Positions 16,289 through 24,938 of a stretch of 64,000 nucleotides of DNA are shown one piece after another (the stretch's first letter is position 1; each line of letters starts with the position of its first letter). Location of the stretch: NCBI RefSeq assembly GCF_019857205.1, contig NZ_JAHWXO010000001.1, forward strand, positions 310,001-374,000, written 5' to 3'. This stretch comes from Qipengyuania pacifica. Lineage in GTDB: Bacteria; Pseudomonadota; Alphaproteobacteria; Sphingomonadales; Sphingomonadaceae. A program made the position numbers and the translations under genes. The notes below the pieces were generated by a model. That model was given only the letters and a program-made list of their open reading frames with translations. It ran no database searches and was not told the origin of the DNA.

Positions 16289-17431
16289 TTACATTTGACC
16301 TAGGAACTCTGCCCACACAACCATCAAGTCGCGCCGCTTGTCGAAGAAGTCGGTGCGGCGATAGGCGGCTTCAACCTGGTTGCTAAGCTTGTGCGCCAGT
16401 GCCTTGTCCGCGACCTCCTTCGGGAAGTCGGTCTTCTCTGCTGCCCAATCGGTGAACGCGGAACGGAAGCCGTGGACGGTTGCACCCTTGATCCCGGCAT
16501 CGCGCAGTAGCTTGGTCATTGTCATGTCGCTGATGGGTTTCTCGCCATTATTCGAGAACACGAGGCCAGCGTCGCTCGTCCGCAGTTTCCAGCGCCGACG
16601 CAGAATCGAAACCGCTGCCTTAGAGAGCGGCACGACATGCGTTTCCTTTGCCTTCATGCGCTCGCCGGGGATAGTCCAGGTTGCCTTGTCGAAATCGATC
16701 TCGGTCCAGACGGCCTTGCGCGTCTCGCTCGACCGCACGGCGTTGTAGATCGTGAAACGCAGGGCATCGCGGCCCGTGGTGGGTGATGCGGCCGCCAACT
16801 CCTTCATGAACGCTGGAATGTCGGCATAGGGCATGGCCTTGAAGTGCTCGACCTTGTCGGTCTGGCGCGGTAATCCTTTGCGGACTGAGCGCAGCGCAGC
16901 CTCTTCTTCACGCCATCCCTTGATATGCGCGAAGTCGAGCACGGCACCGATGCGCTGCAAGATCTTGCGAGCAGTATCGGGGATTTCGAGCCAGATCGGC
17001 GTGAGCACCTCGACGACGTGGGTGCTGTCCACCTGATCGACGGGCTTCCTGCCGATCAGCGGGAAGACGTGGTTTTCCATGCTGGAAATCCAGTTGCGGT
17101 AGTTCTGGTTCTTCCAGCCGTCCTTCAACGCCTCGTAGCATTCGCGCGCTGCGGTTTCGAAGCTCGGCACCACTTTGCGCGACTTGCGTCGCTCGGCAAC
17201 CGGATCGATCCCAGAGCGAACCTGGCGGCGCAATGCGGCTGCGGCGTCCCGCGCCTCGGTCAGCGTCACATCGAGCGCCGATCCCAATCCGTAATCGCGC
17301 CGCCTGCCGTTATGCTGCATCCGCAAGACCCAACTGCGGGAGCCGCTTTCCTTCACGAAAAGACACAAGCCACGGCCATCAACGTAGCGACCGGGCTTGG
17401 CGTTCTTCACCTTCAATGCTGTCAGTGCCAT
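16289..17431 (-). CDS. Tyrosine recombinase / integrase (DUF4102 type)
   Basis: A 380-residue integrase of the P4-like family that inserts genomic islands, usually at tRNA genes. The N-terminal arm-binding domain (LKVKNAKPGRYVDGRGLCLF) is followed by the SAM-like core-binding domain and the catalytic domain. Visible catalytic residues are Arg233 (YNAVRSSETRK), His320 and Arg323 (VHGFRSAF), His347 (ALAHKL) and nucleophile Tyr357 (EAAYRRT). All are present, so it may still be active. No tRNA gene is adjacent on either side. Its 3' end abuts the truncated IS, so the original att site may be lost or masked. Confidence 0.92.
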   Translation of the reverse strand: MALTALKVKNAKPGRYVDGRGLCLFVKESGSRSWVLRMQHNGRRRDYGLGSALDVTLTEARDAAAALRRQVRSGIDPVAERRKSRKVVPSFETAARECYEALKDGWKNQNYRNWISSMENHVFPLIGRKPVDQVDSTHVVEVLTPIWLEIPDTARKILQRIGAVLDFAHIKGWREEEAALRSVRKGLPRQTDKVEHFKAMPYADIPAFMKELAAASPTTGRDALRFTIYNAVRSSETRKAVWTEIDFDKATWTIPGERMKAKETHVVPLSKAAVSILRRRWKLRTSDAGLVFSNNGEKPISDMTMTKLLRDAGIKGATVHGFRSAFTDWAAEKTDFPKEVADKALAHKLSNQVEAAYRRTDFFDKRRDLMVVWAEFLGQM

Positions 17432-18313
17432 AGGTTATACACACCATAAAAATTGTTCCAACTTTCGACCCCACATGATGATCGAAATGCAGGCAATCGG
17501 GGGCGATCAACCGTGAACACGGTAGAAGACAAATCCCTGATTTTACAGAGTAGTTATGGACGTCCCGACACTGTCTGCGACAGAAGTTTTAGCAATGTCG
17601 GGTGCGCCATTAGCGGAAATCCTCAGAACTCTGGGGTTTTCGAATTCACCCGACAGCAATGTGATGGGCACCTAATGACAGCTTCGGGGCCGGAAGTGGT
17701 CAGTCGGCTGACAGAGGGAAAAGGGCAAAAAGCAGAAACGATGGGAGCTACCGCCCCCCTCGGACATGCTGACCGTGACCGTGAGGCAAGTTAAACACAA
17801 CCGTGAGGGTTACCTCCCCTCCGCAAAGCGCTCTCATTTCGGTCATTTGCCCAACCGCCCACCGCACCCGAAAGCGGGCGTAGCCAGCGGATATTGAGTG
17901 ATTTCAGCTTTTGGTGCCTCCCGTCCGGCCTCTGGGTGTCGCAATGGGGTGGAAAACTGAGGTTAGTCGAATACGAGGCTATCCCGTCCTCTACCTCTTT
18001 ACCCCGACACCATGAACGCGAATTATGATTTCCGGTGTCCACCTGAGAAGGCGCATTCAATTTGTAAACCAACTAAATTTGCTGTCGATATTACCGAGGG
18101 AAGCAAACTCTGTGTAAACCGCGTTCAGTAACATCGAGTCCGTTTTTGGACTTTAGCCTTGGATTGTGCTTTGATGCTTTCGCTAATTAACTCTCTAGTC
18201 GCAACGCTTTGATAATTGTGCGCAGGGATATTGATCGGTGGAGGATGGAGGTCGCAACACATGCTCAAACTCAATAACCAAATGCACTTATAAAGGCACA
18301 GACCTTGTTGAGT
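17432..18313. other. Gene-poor stretch upstream of the integrase
   Basis: About 880 bases without a convincing gene. Open frames at 17453-17794 (plus) and 17791-18072 (minus) have no ribosome site, no recognisable domain and odd composition. The part nearest the integrase contains repeated CCCGACA/TGTCGGG motifs, given as a separate entry. The rest shows nothing that can be named. Confidence 0.5.
17564..17655. repeat. Three CCCGACA/TGTCGGG motifs in alternating orientation
   Basis: CCCGACA at 17564-17570, TGTCGGGTG at 17596-17604 and CACCCGACA at 17647-17655; the last two are perfect nine-base inverted copies. Between the first two lies a CTGTC-TGC-GACAG hairpin (17571-17583). The site is 130-220 bases upstream of the integrase start. 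It could be arm-type binding sites, part of an attachment region, or an operator of the integrase gene. Confidence 0.45.
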
Positions 18314-18586
18314 ATGGCGTTGGCTTTTGGCGTATCAGAGTGTGTCAGCCGCGAGGGATCGCATTCCGATGAATATGATGCGGGTTTCGCACATCGCTAT
18401 GCAGAAGGAGGAACTGAATACGAAGCTAAGATCGTCGCAGCGCAAAAAGCGCTGAAAGCAGCAGGTATAGATGTGTCGATTCCACGACCACCAGCGACGA
18501 AGAAATCAATCCAGCGCGTCCATGTTGCTCACGCTGGCCAAGTCGACTGTTCAAAAGATCTGCCGATTGCCTGGCATGCCAAGTAG
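18314..18586 (+). CDS. Hypothetical small protein (doubtful)
   Basis: A 90-residue frame from ATG 18314 (in-frame TTG codons lie just upstream at 18305). It is rich in charged residues in its first half (SREGSHSDEYDAGFAHRYAE) and has an alanine-lysine segment (EAKIVAAQKALKAAGI) that could form a helix. No family is recognised, and no strong ribosome site is visible. It could be a small cargo gene of the integrase element or a chance frame. Confidence 0.25.
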   Translation: MALAFGVSECVSREGSHSDEYDAGFAHRYAEGGTEYEAKIVAAQKALKAAGIDVSIPRPPATKKSIQRVHVAHAGQVDCSKDLPIAWHAK

Positions 18587-18679
18587 AGCTTCGCCTCTTA
18601 AGATCAGGAATGCATCCATGTTGATGCAGACGCCATGCTTCGATTCTAGCAGTTAGATATGGCCAAGAGTTAATCTGCC

Positions 18680-18952
18680 ATGTTTATTCGTCATCCGACC
18701 AAGGACCAGCTCCTACCAGACGATGTCGAACTAGAAGCTGGTTGGATCAGGCACGATGGGTCACGACGCGTAGCATCGGAGAGCTACCATCCATTAATCC
18801 TGTTGCGTGACGGCACGATCTTCAGACCGATTTCTCCACTTCCGAACAAATGGGCAGCATTTTACAAAATGTGTCGCTGGAAATGGGAAGGCTGCGCTCC
18901 AAACGCTTTCGACGTCATAGCATACCAATTATTCCAGGAAAGTGGTCGCTAA
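18680..18952 (+). CDS. Hypothetical 90-residue protein
   Basis: The frame codes for a protein with a natural-looking amino-acid mix, including PDDVELEAGWIRHDGSRR and a Trp/Cys-rich end (YKMCRWKWEGCAPNAF). No domain is recognised, and there is no signal peptide or membrane segment. No clear ribosome site precedes the ATG. It lies alone between the integrase region and the ABC membrane protein, so its context says only that it is probably accessory. Confidence 0.35.
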   Translation: MFIRHPTKDQLLPDDVELEAGWIRHDGSRRVASESYHPLILLRDGTIFRPISPLPNKWAAFYKMCRWKWEGCAPNAFDVIAYQLFQESGR

Positions 18953-19149
18953 GGCAGGTTGCTGATCGCGGGACTACCAATATCTGCGATTCCAAGAACT
19001 CAGTGGAAAACCCAGAGCCAGGCGCGAAGTTGACGGTCTGGTTTTTAGGCTACTTCGTTCGAGTAGCGCATGACCGCGATTGGGGTGGAAAGCGGACGAC
19101 CGTTTTTTCTGGAAAGCGTCAATTGTCGGGCCCGGATCGCAAATTCAAA

Positions 19150-19992
19150 TCAAGCGGCAGCGGATGCAAGCCGCCGATCTAGATCTCTGAGCTTCGCGGA
19201 TTTCTGGATCAGGATGGGTGCCTGATCGAGGCTTTCCACGAAACGCCAAAGATATGAGAACATCGCGAAGACATCACCCGCCTGCGGCCTCTCCTGAGCG
19301 GTTCCCACTTGCCAGAGGGCGACGACGAAGAGAACGATAACGAGCATTTCCATCATGCCAAACGCAGTTGCCTCAGCATCTGAGAGCTTAATCCGCCAGC
19401 CTGCCAACGCTTCGAAGTGACGCCGGACTCGGCTTTCATTGCCATTCGAAAGCAGCCTGACCTCGTGCTCGAGGCGGTTATTCAGGCCTTTGTTCAGAAC
19501 AGCGGACCTTCGCCCCAGCCAACTGCCGACAAGAAACAATGGACCTCCAAGCGCGATGCAGACGACGGCGAGCAACGGCTCCAGAAACAGAAGCGCGGAC
19601 AACGATACGGTCAATGCTATGGAGGCATAGAGGACCCGAGGCACGTCCTCTTCCAGAAAGACCGTGTATTCGCGGGAAAGCGCGACGCGAGCAGCAACGC
19701 GGGCTGGGTCAAGCCCAGCAGCTCGAGATCGGGCAACGACGCTGCAAGCGAGTGCACCATAAATTCTCGTGAAAACCCGCGTGTCGTATCGCTTAGATGC
19801 AACTGTCAGTATGAGTTGCGCGGTGTGGCAGCCGACAAGCCACAGGACCGCTTCGTATTCACCGGCCAGAACGCCGTTGATGGCGAAGCCAGTCGCCAAA
19901 GGATAGAGCAAGGCGGCAATCATGCCGCTGGCGGTAAGACAATATGCAGTGAAGAGGCGTCCGCGATGGACGCGCGCAAGTTCGAGTAACAT
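19150..19992 (-). CDS. ABC-transporter-like six-transmembrane protein without ATPase domain
   Basis: About 280 residues with several hydrophobic segments, including LTASGMIAALLYPLATGFAI, ASIALTVSLSALLFLEPLLA and MMEMLVIVLFVVALWQV. The pattern is that of the six-helix exporter domain of ABC transporters, and the cytoplasmic loop text RLEHEVRLLSNGNESRVRRH fits the coupling region. No nucleotide-binding domain follows and none is encoded nearby. The ATG at 19992 is preferred over a GTG at 20028. Stand-alone proteins of this kind are known in many proteobacteria but have no assigned role. Confidence 0.7.
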   Translation of the reverse strand: MLLELARVHRGRLFTAYCLTASGMIAALLYPLATGFAINGVLAGEYEAVLWLVGCHTAQLILTVASKRYDTRVFTRIYGALACSVVARSRAAGLDPARVAARVALSREYTVFLEEDVPRVLYASIALTVSLSALLFLEPLLAVVCIALGGPLFLVGSWLGRRSAVLNKGLNNRLEHEVRLLSNGNESRVRRHFEALAGWRIKLSDAEATAFGMMEMLVIVLFVVALWQVGTAQERPQAGDVFAMFSYLWRFVESLDQAPILIQKSAKLRDLDRRLASAAA

Positions 19993-20028
19993 CGGAAGTC
20001 TCGATGATCGGAAATGGAGAGGCCGCAC

Positions 20029-20621
20029 GGATGAACGAGCGAGTTCAGTCGCTTGGTTGCGCCGCTAAGCGGCGAATGTTGACCTGACCATTTCGACCTC
20101 GGAGGCTATTCCAATCTTTCTGATGGATACTCGGATCCATGAGGACGAGCAACGAAATTTCGAATGGCAATTGTTCAGCAGGCAACGACTGCTTTCAGGT
20201 TTCAGATCGCGAAAGAATGATGTCCACAATCGGGTCGTTAGCTGAACGTCCGTTTCGCGTGGTCGAGAGGCTGAAAGCAGACTGTCCGGAAACGGCCCAA
20301 TTCCCGACACAAGGCTTGGGCCGGATAAAATGGCAGCTTTTGGGCCGGTTGGAGACTGTCCGCTTTTGGCGAAGGCACACCGCTAAGCGGACTATTGGAA
20401 ATCCCACAATGCTGCCGCGTCTCCACTTTATCGGGAGCTACTTGCGGGCGACAAGTAGGCGCGCAATTTCGGTCCGGCCGCTCGGAATCTGAAGGGTGTA
20501 ACTTCAGCGGTAAGAGGTCTTTTCGGATATCCTGATCTCGCGGCAACTCTCGCAAATGCTTTTCCCCTACGCGATCAGAGCTTCGATCTCATTCAGCGGG
20601 CATCTTTACGAGAGATCGCGG
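20029..20621. other. Intergenic region with palindromic repeats
   Basis: No supported gene in about 590 bases. The palindrome CCGCTAAGCGG occurs at 20062-20072 and again at 20380-20390; the first copy extends to CGCCGCTAAGCGGCG. CGGCCCAA (20293-20300) and TTGGGCCG (20316-20323) form a perfect eight-pair stem. GACTGTCCG occurs at 20280-20288 and 20354-20362. This looks like a repetitive extragenic unit, not coding DNA. Confidence 0.5.
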
Positions 20622-21398
20622 TCATAACGCGTTCCAACTCTTCCAGAGCATATAGATTGCCACCACGAAGATGAGACCAGCGAACACTGTTTTGAGTTGG
20701 CCGCCGCCCGACAATCTTTTCGCCAGCCGCGTTCCAAAATATCCTCCACCGATACCGCCGAGGATGAAGACAGCTGCCAACGCCCAATCGACTAGCCCGG
20801 ACAGCGCATAGTTCGCCGCCGTAGTGAGCCCAAAGGCCGTGACGGCGATCAGACTTGTTCCGACCGCGTTGATCATGACCATATCGGTCGAGGCAATCAG
20901 GCCCGGAACGATCAGGAAGCCACCGCCAATGCCGAAAAATCCACTGAAAGCGCCTGTGCCCAGCCCATATCCAAGAACCTTGGGCGCGTTGCGGCGATTG
21001 CACGCAGCCCCCGGCGTGCCTTCCGCCTTGCGGCTGCGGAGCATGAGCGCGCCGACCACGATCATCAGGAGAGCGAACAGGAACAGCAGCTTCTGGCCGT
21101 CGAAGTTCTTCCCCAGTGTCGATCCAGCCAACGCGCCGACGATGCCTGCGCCTGCATACATGAAGCCGCACCGCCACCGTACATTATGGTCGCGGGCATG
21201 CTGCAATAGGCCAGTTGCGGCATTGGCAGCGACGGCCAGCGCACTTGTGCCGATGGCGACATGCGGGCTGTTCACACCCACCAGATAGACCATCAGTGGA
21301 ACGGCAAGGATCGACCCACCGCCCCCTACAAGCCCGAGCGTAAAGCCTACCAGCGCGCCCGAAAGTGCACCGAGGCCTAGATGCAGGGTGTCGATCAT
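20622..21398 (-). CDS. TauE/SafE-family sulfite/sulfur-anion exporter
   Basis: A 258-residue integral membrane protein with about eight hydrophobic segments. The family repeat is clear in both halves: FTLGLVGGGGSILAVPLMVY near the N-terminus and GAFSGFFGIGGGFLIVPGLI in the middle. TauE/SafE permeases move sulfite, sulfoacetate or other organosulfur anions. It is the last gene of the minus-strand sulfur operon, seven bases after the SQR stop. Export of sulfite made by the persulfide dioxygenase is the simplest reading, but direction and substrate are inferred from context. Confidence 0.85.
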   Translation of the reverse strand: MIDTLHLGLGALSGALVGFTLGLVGGGGSILAVPLMVYLVGVNSPHVAIGTSALAVAANAATGLLQHARDHNVRWRCGFMYAGAGIVGALAGSTLGKNFDGQKLLFLFALLMIVVGALMLRSRKAEGTPGAACNRRNAPKVLGYGLGTGAFSGFFGIGGGFLIVPGLIASTDMVMINAVGTSLIAVTAFGLTTAANYALSGLVDWALAAVFILGGIGGGYFGTRLAKRLSGGGQLKTVFAGLIFVVAIYMLWKSWNAL

Positions 21399-21405
21399 CC
21401 CCGGG

Positions 21406-22638
21406 TTACGCCGCCTGTTTCATTTGCGGCTTTGCCAGCCACTCGTGGCCCTTGAGCATGCCGTTCCAGTAAATCCACGGCAGCGCTTCAGACTTCAGAA
21501 GCCAGCTCAGCTTGCGCGGTCGCGTGCCGTCGATCAGCCATTTCGGGAAACTCGGCAGAAGCTTTCCGTCATATCCGAATTCGGCGAGCACGATTTTGCC
21601 ACGCTCGACCGTCAGTGGGCAGGAGCCATAGCCATCGTAGTCGGCCACGGGCTGCTTTGCATCGAGCTGTGTGAGCGCATTGACCGCCACGATCGGTGCC
21701 TGCTTGCGCGCGGCGGCCATCGTCTTGGCATTCGGTGTCGATCCTGCGTCTCCGAGGCCGAAAACGTTAGGATAGCGAACGTGCTGGAGCGTTAGTTTGT
21801 TGACATCGACAAAGCCGCTCTCGGCATTGGCGAGGGGACTGTCGGCGACAAACTGCGGAGCAACCTGCGGCGGAACCGCATGAAGCATGTCGAATTCGAC
21901 TGTTTCCTCACCGGCTTCGGTCTTGAAGACTGCTTTCTTAGCGGGGCCGTCGACCGCGGCGAGCGTCTGGTTGAGTTTGAGGTCGATGCCGTATTTCTCG
22001 ACATATTCCATAAGTGCCGGGACGTATTCCTTCACCCCGAACAGGACGCCGCCAGCATTCCGGAACTCGACGTCGATGTCGCCTAGCAAACCGCGCTCCA
22101 GCCATGCATCACACGACAGATACATGGCCTTTTGCGGCGCGCCTGCACACTTGATGGGCATAGGCGGTTGGCTGAAGATCTCGCGGCCCGATTTGAGGTT
22201 GCGCACCAGCTCCCAGGTGTAAGGTGCAAGGTCATAGCGATAATTGGACGTGACGCCGTTTTTGCCGAGCGCCTCCTCCAGACCGTCGATCTTTTCCCAG
22301 GCAAGCCGGATTCCCGGAGCGACGATCAGAACCCGGTAGGTGATCGTAGTGCCGTCCGCGAGAGTGACTTGGTTGCTTTCGGGCTGGAAGGAAGCGGCGG
22401 CTTGCTTGAGCCATTTTGCCTGCTTCGGCATCACGCTCGCCGTGGTGCGGCGCGTGGCAGGTGCGTCGAAAACGCCCCCGCCGACCATCGTCCAGCCGGG
22501 CTGGTAGTAATGATCCTCGCTCGGCTCGACGATGGCGATGTCGAGCGATGGACGCCGCTTGAGCATCGATGATGCAGTTGCGATCCCTGCCGAACCGCCT
22601 CCGATGATAACGACTTCGTGGTTTAGGCTTCGGGCCAT
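21406..22638 (-). CDS. sqr: Sulfide:quinone oxidoreductase (type II-like)
   Basis: A 410-residue FAD enzyme that oxidises sulfide at the membrane surface and passes electrons to ubiquinone. The N-terminal FAD motif is VVIIGGGSAGIATA. Two likely redox cysteines are Cys164 (MPIKCAGAPQK) and Cys340 (GYGSCPLTV), matching the mitochondrial/bacterial type II SQR layout; Cys176 is also present. NVFGLGDAGSTPNAKT is the second FAD motif, and the amphipathic C-terminus with Trp residues suits membrane attachment. The persulfide it makes would go to the dioxygenase encoded at the head of the operon. Confidence 0.9.
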   Translation of the reverse strand: MARSLNHEVVIIGGGSAGIATASSMLKRRPSLDIAIVEPSEDHYYQPGWTMVGGGVFDAPATRRTTASVMPKQAKWLKQAAASFQPESNQVTLADGTTITYRVLIVAPGIRLAWEKIDGLEEALGKNGVTSNYRYDLAPYTWELVRNLKSGREIFSQPPMPIKCAGAPQKAMYLSCDAWLERGLLGDIDVEFRNAGGVLFGVKEYVPALMEYVEKYGIDLKLNQTLAAVDGPAKKAVFKTEAGEETVEFDMLHAVPPQVAPQFVADSPLANAESGFVDVNKLTLQHVRYPNVFGLGDAGSTPNAKTMAAARKQAPIVAVNALTQLDAKQPVADYDGYGSCPLTVERGKIVLAEFGYDGKLLPSFPKWLIDGTRPRKLSWLLKSEALPWIYWNGMLKGHEWLAKPQMKQAA

Positions 22639-22662
22639 GACAAACTCTCCAATATGTTTTCG

Positions 22663-23076
22663 TTATTCGCCGAGCCGATCGCGCAAGCCGGAAAGATCGT
22701 AGCCGGCGCGCTGTGCGCGCTCGATGCGCTCGTCAGCACTTTCATTCTTGATGTTGGCGAGTGCATCGAGCGTGATGGAGCGCGTGCCGGTCCGGCAGAA
22801 GGCAAGCACCTTGCCGTCCGCTTCTCCGCGGATCTTGGCGAAAGCCTTGATCGCAACCAGCGGAAACTCGCCCCCCGAGACCGGGATATGATGGAAGTCC
22901 AACCCGGTGGCTTCGGCGGCGTCTTGCAATGATGCGACCGTGGGCTGGTTCGGCTCTTCGCCGTCCGGCCTGTTGCAGATCACACCCTTAAATCCAGCAT
23001 CGGCAAGCCCGCGCATGTCGCTGGGTTTAAGTTGAGGAGAGACGGCGAACGTCTCGCTTACATGTGCGAGCTTCAT
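22663..23076 (-). CDS. TIGR01244-family sulfurtransferase-like / DUF442 protein
   Basis: A 137-residue protein of the phosphatase-fold family often fused to or encoded beside persulfide dioxygenases (the Blh or BigR operon family). The catalytic loop is FCRTGTRS with Cys94 and Arg99, and the N-terminus ETFAVSPQLKPSDM is typical. It probably moves sulfane sulfur between SQR, glutathione and the dioxygenase, or hydrolyses a persulfide intermediate. The ATG at 23076 overlaps the upstream stop (TGATG), which decides it over the GTG one codon earlier. Confidence 0.82.
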   Translation of the reverse strand: MKLAHVSETFAVSPQLKPSDMRGLADAGFKGVICNRPDGEEPNQPTVASLQDAAEATGLDFHHIPVSGGEFPLVAIKAFAKIRGEADGKVLAFCRTGTRSITLDALANIKNESADERIERAQRAGYDLSGLRDRLGE

Positions 23077-23492
23077 CACGATGCTCCTTCAAAAAGCCGG
23101 ACAACAGCCATGCCTGCAAGCATCGCAACAACGAATATCGCGGCCGCTGCAGGTTCGATCACAAGAGCAGCAATTCCAGGGCCCGGACACAGTCCGGCAA
23201 TTCCCCAGCCAATACCGAACAGGGCTGCCCCGCCTATAAGACGAGGGGTGAGATCGGATTTGGTCGGCAGGTGAAACTCTTCGGCAAAAATTGGTTCGGC
23301 CAGGCGCGGCACGATCCGCCACGCGATCGCCATGACGATAACGGCTCCGCCCATCACGAAGGCCAGCGTGGGATCCCAGTCTCCGAAGATGTCGAGGAAG
23401 CCGCGCACGCGGGCTGGGTCGGTCATACCGCCTAGGGCCAGCCCAGCGCCGAAGAGGACGCCGGAGACGATCGAGGTGAGAGCGATCCGCAT
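23076..23492 (-). CDS. YeeE/YedE-family membrane protein, second half
   Basis: A 138-residue membrane protein with four hydrophobic segments. The motif [19 protein letters not shown] carries the cysteine of the YeeE/YedE thiosulfate/sulfur carrier family, and the N-terminal [16 protein letters not shown] is the other signature. Together with its upstream neighbour it makes one complete transporter split over two genes. The ATG overlaps the stop of the first half by one base, so the two are co-translated. The family imports or exports thiosulfate or sulfane sulfur. Confidence 0.86.
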   Translation of the reverse strand: MRIALTSIVSGVLFGAGLALGGMTDPARVRGFLDIFGDWDPTLAFVMGGAVIVMAIAWRIVPRLAEPIFAEEFHLPTKSDLTPRLIGGAALFGIGWGIAGLCPGPGIAALVIEPAAAAIFVVAMLAGMAVVRLFEGAS

Positions 23493-23938
23493 CACAACAC
23501 CTCCAGTCCGAAGGCGTTCATGATCGCGACGGTCGCAATACCCGTGGCCATGAAGGTCACAGTGGCGGCGATCGATCGCGCCGACAGGCGGCTGACGCCG
23601 CAAACCCCGTGCCCGCTGGTGCAGCCGCTGCCGAGGCGCGTGCCGACGCCCACAACCAGACCCGCAATCGCCAGGACAACCGGGCTGGCGAAGGTGGCGT
23701 TAATTCCGCCCGATGCCAGCACCACGATCAGCGCCCCTAGCGGCAGGCCGATGACGAACATCCATGCGCCGCCGCTTGCAATGCCGCTGCCGCCGAGCCC
23801 GACTGCCTTCGCAGCCAGGCCGGATACGCCGGCGATCCTGCCAAGGCCGAGGAGCATGACCGCCGCAGCGAGGCCGATCAGCACTCCGCCCACCAGTCCG
23901 GCGAGGGGTGCGGCTTCAGGAAACCCAGGCAATGTCAT
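23492..23938 (-). CDS. YeeE/YedE-family membrane protein, first half
   Basis: A 148-residue membrane protein with four or five hydrophobic segments. The signature is [20 protein letters not shown], whose cysteines line the sulfur path in YeeE. It pairs with the next gene to make the two pseudo-symmetric halves of the transporter. It overlaps both neighbours (ATGA with the dioxygenase, TGATG with the second half). This tight coupling suggests a strict stoichiometry. Confidence 0.86.
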   Translation of the reverse strand: MTLPGFPEAAPLAGLVGGVLIGLAAAVMLLGLGRIAGVSGLAAKAVGLGGSGIASGGAWMFVIGLPLGALIVVLASGGINATFASPVVLAIAGLVVGVGTRLGSGCTSGHGVCGVSRLSARSIAATVTFMATGIATVAIMNAFGLEVL

Positions 23939-24864
23939 ACGGCGTTGACCGGAATCTTGATGTAGCTGACGCCGTTCTCCTCGGGGTCAGGCAGCCGCCC
24001 ACCACGGATATTCACTTGCACCGAGGGCATGATCAGCTTGGGCATGGAGAGAGTCTTGTCGCGGTCGGTCCGCATGGCGACGAAGTCCTGTTCGGTGACG
24101 CCATCCTTCACATGCACGTTCTCCTCGCGCTGCTGTTTGACCGTGGTCTCCCAGCCATACTCATCACGGCCCGGCGCCTTGTAGTCGTGGCACAGGAACA
24201 GTCGTGTCTCGTCCGGAAGGGAAAGCAGCCGACGGATCGAACGGAACAGTTGTCCCGCGTCACCGCCGGGGAAATCGGCGCGTGCGGTCCCGAAGTCCGG
24301 CATGAGGATGGTGTCGCCTACGAACGCGGCGTCACCGACAATGAACGCCATATCTGCAGGCGTGTGACCGGGCACGTGCAGAGCGATGCCCTCGAACTCG
24401 CCGATCCTGAACGTCTCGCCATCCTCGAACAGCTTGTCGAACTGCGATCCGTCGCGCTCAAAATCGGTGCCCGCGTTGAAGAGCTTGCCGAATACCTCCT
24501 GCACGCGGATGATGTCACGTCCGATGGCTAGCTTCCCGCCGAGCCGTTCCTGAAGGTAAGGTGCGGCCGATATATGATCTGCGTGGGCATGGGTCTCGAC
24601 TAGCCAAGTCACTTTCAGATTATTAGAAGTGACATACTCGATCATGCGGTCAGCCGAACCGTTCGCGGTCCGGCCGGAGGCTGCATCGAAGTCCAGCACC
24701 GAGTCGATTATCGCCGCCTCACCCGTCTTGGGATCGTGAACGACATACGACACGGTATTCGTCGCTTCGTCGAAAAAGCCCGCAATAGAGGGGCGAAGGC
24801 GTTTGTCAGCCTGCGCGCGTTCGATCTGTGCGGTGGCGCGATTGAGGTTTCGATCGCCATCCAT
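23935..24864 (-). CDS. MBL-fold persulfide dioxygenase (ETHE1/Blh-like)
   Basis: A 309-residue metallo-beta-lactamase-fold protein. The metal motif is THAHADH (His92, His94, Asp96, His97), followed by His168 (GHTPADM), Asp185 (FVGDTIL) and His227 (LCHDYK). The Fe(II) dioxygenases of this group oxidise glutathione persulfide to sulfite. The ATG at 24864 is preceded by GGAGGTGA and a consensus promoter; a TTG at 24882 would lie in the ribosome site. It heads the operon that continues with the YeeE pair, the TIGR01244 protein, SQR and TauE. Confidence 0.88.
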   Translation of the reverse strand: MDGDRNLNRATAQIERAQADKRLRPSIAGFFDEATNTVSYVVHDPKTGEAAIIDSVLDFDAASGRTANGSADRMIEYVTSNNLKVTWLVETHAHADHISAAPYLQERLGGKLAIGRDIIRVQEVFGKLFNAGTDFERDGSQFDKLFEDGETFRIGEFEGIALHVPGHTPADMAFIVGDAAFVGDTILMPDFGTARADFPGGDAGQLFRSIRRLLSLPDETRLFLCHDYKAPGRDEYGWETTVKQQREENVHVKDGVTEQDFVAMRTDRDKTLSMPKLIMPSVQVNIRGGRLPDPEENGVSYIKIPVNAV

Positions 24865-24876
24865 AACTTCACCTCC

Positions 24877-24922
24877 AATCAATTACATAAATTGATTATA
24901 TGTGTTGTCATTGGTCTGTCAA
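24877..24922 (-). promoter_or_regulatory. Consensus promoter of the sulfur operon with overlapping ArsR-type operator
   Basis: On the minus strand TTGACA (24917-24922) and TATAAT (24895-24900) are 16 bases apart, both perfect consensus. The inverted repeat AATCAATT (24877-24884) and AATTGATT (24890-24897), with a five-base ACATA centre, overlaps the -10 box and the transcription start. Perfect AT-rich repeats like this are typical ArsR operators. The divergent prx-arsR unit starts on the other side, so one operator could control both units. Confidence 0.75.
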
Positions 24923-24938
24923 GTGGTATGGGGGACAG

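Noticed and set aside
17432-17700. tRNA remnant as attachment site next to the integrase
   Set aside because: Looked for a T-arm and acceptor stem; the only TTCGAATT-like text (17638-17646) does not sit in a tRNA-like context.
20139-20492. 117-codon plus-strand frame after the ABC membrane protein
   Set aside because: It runs through several palindromes and repeated words and has no domain; the region looks like extragenic repeat DNA.
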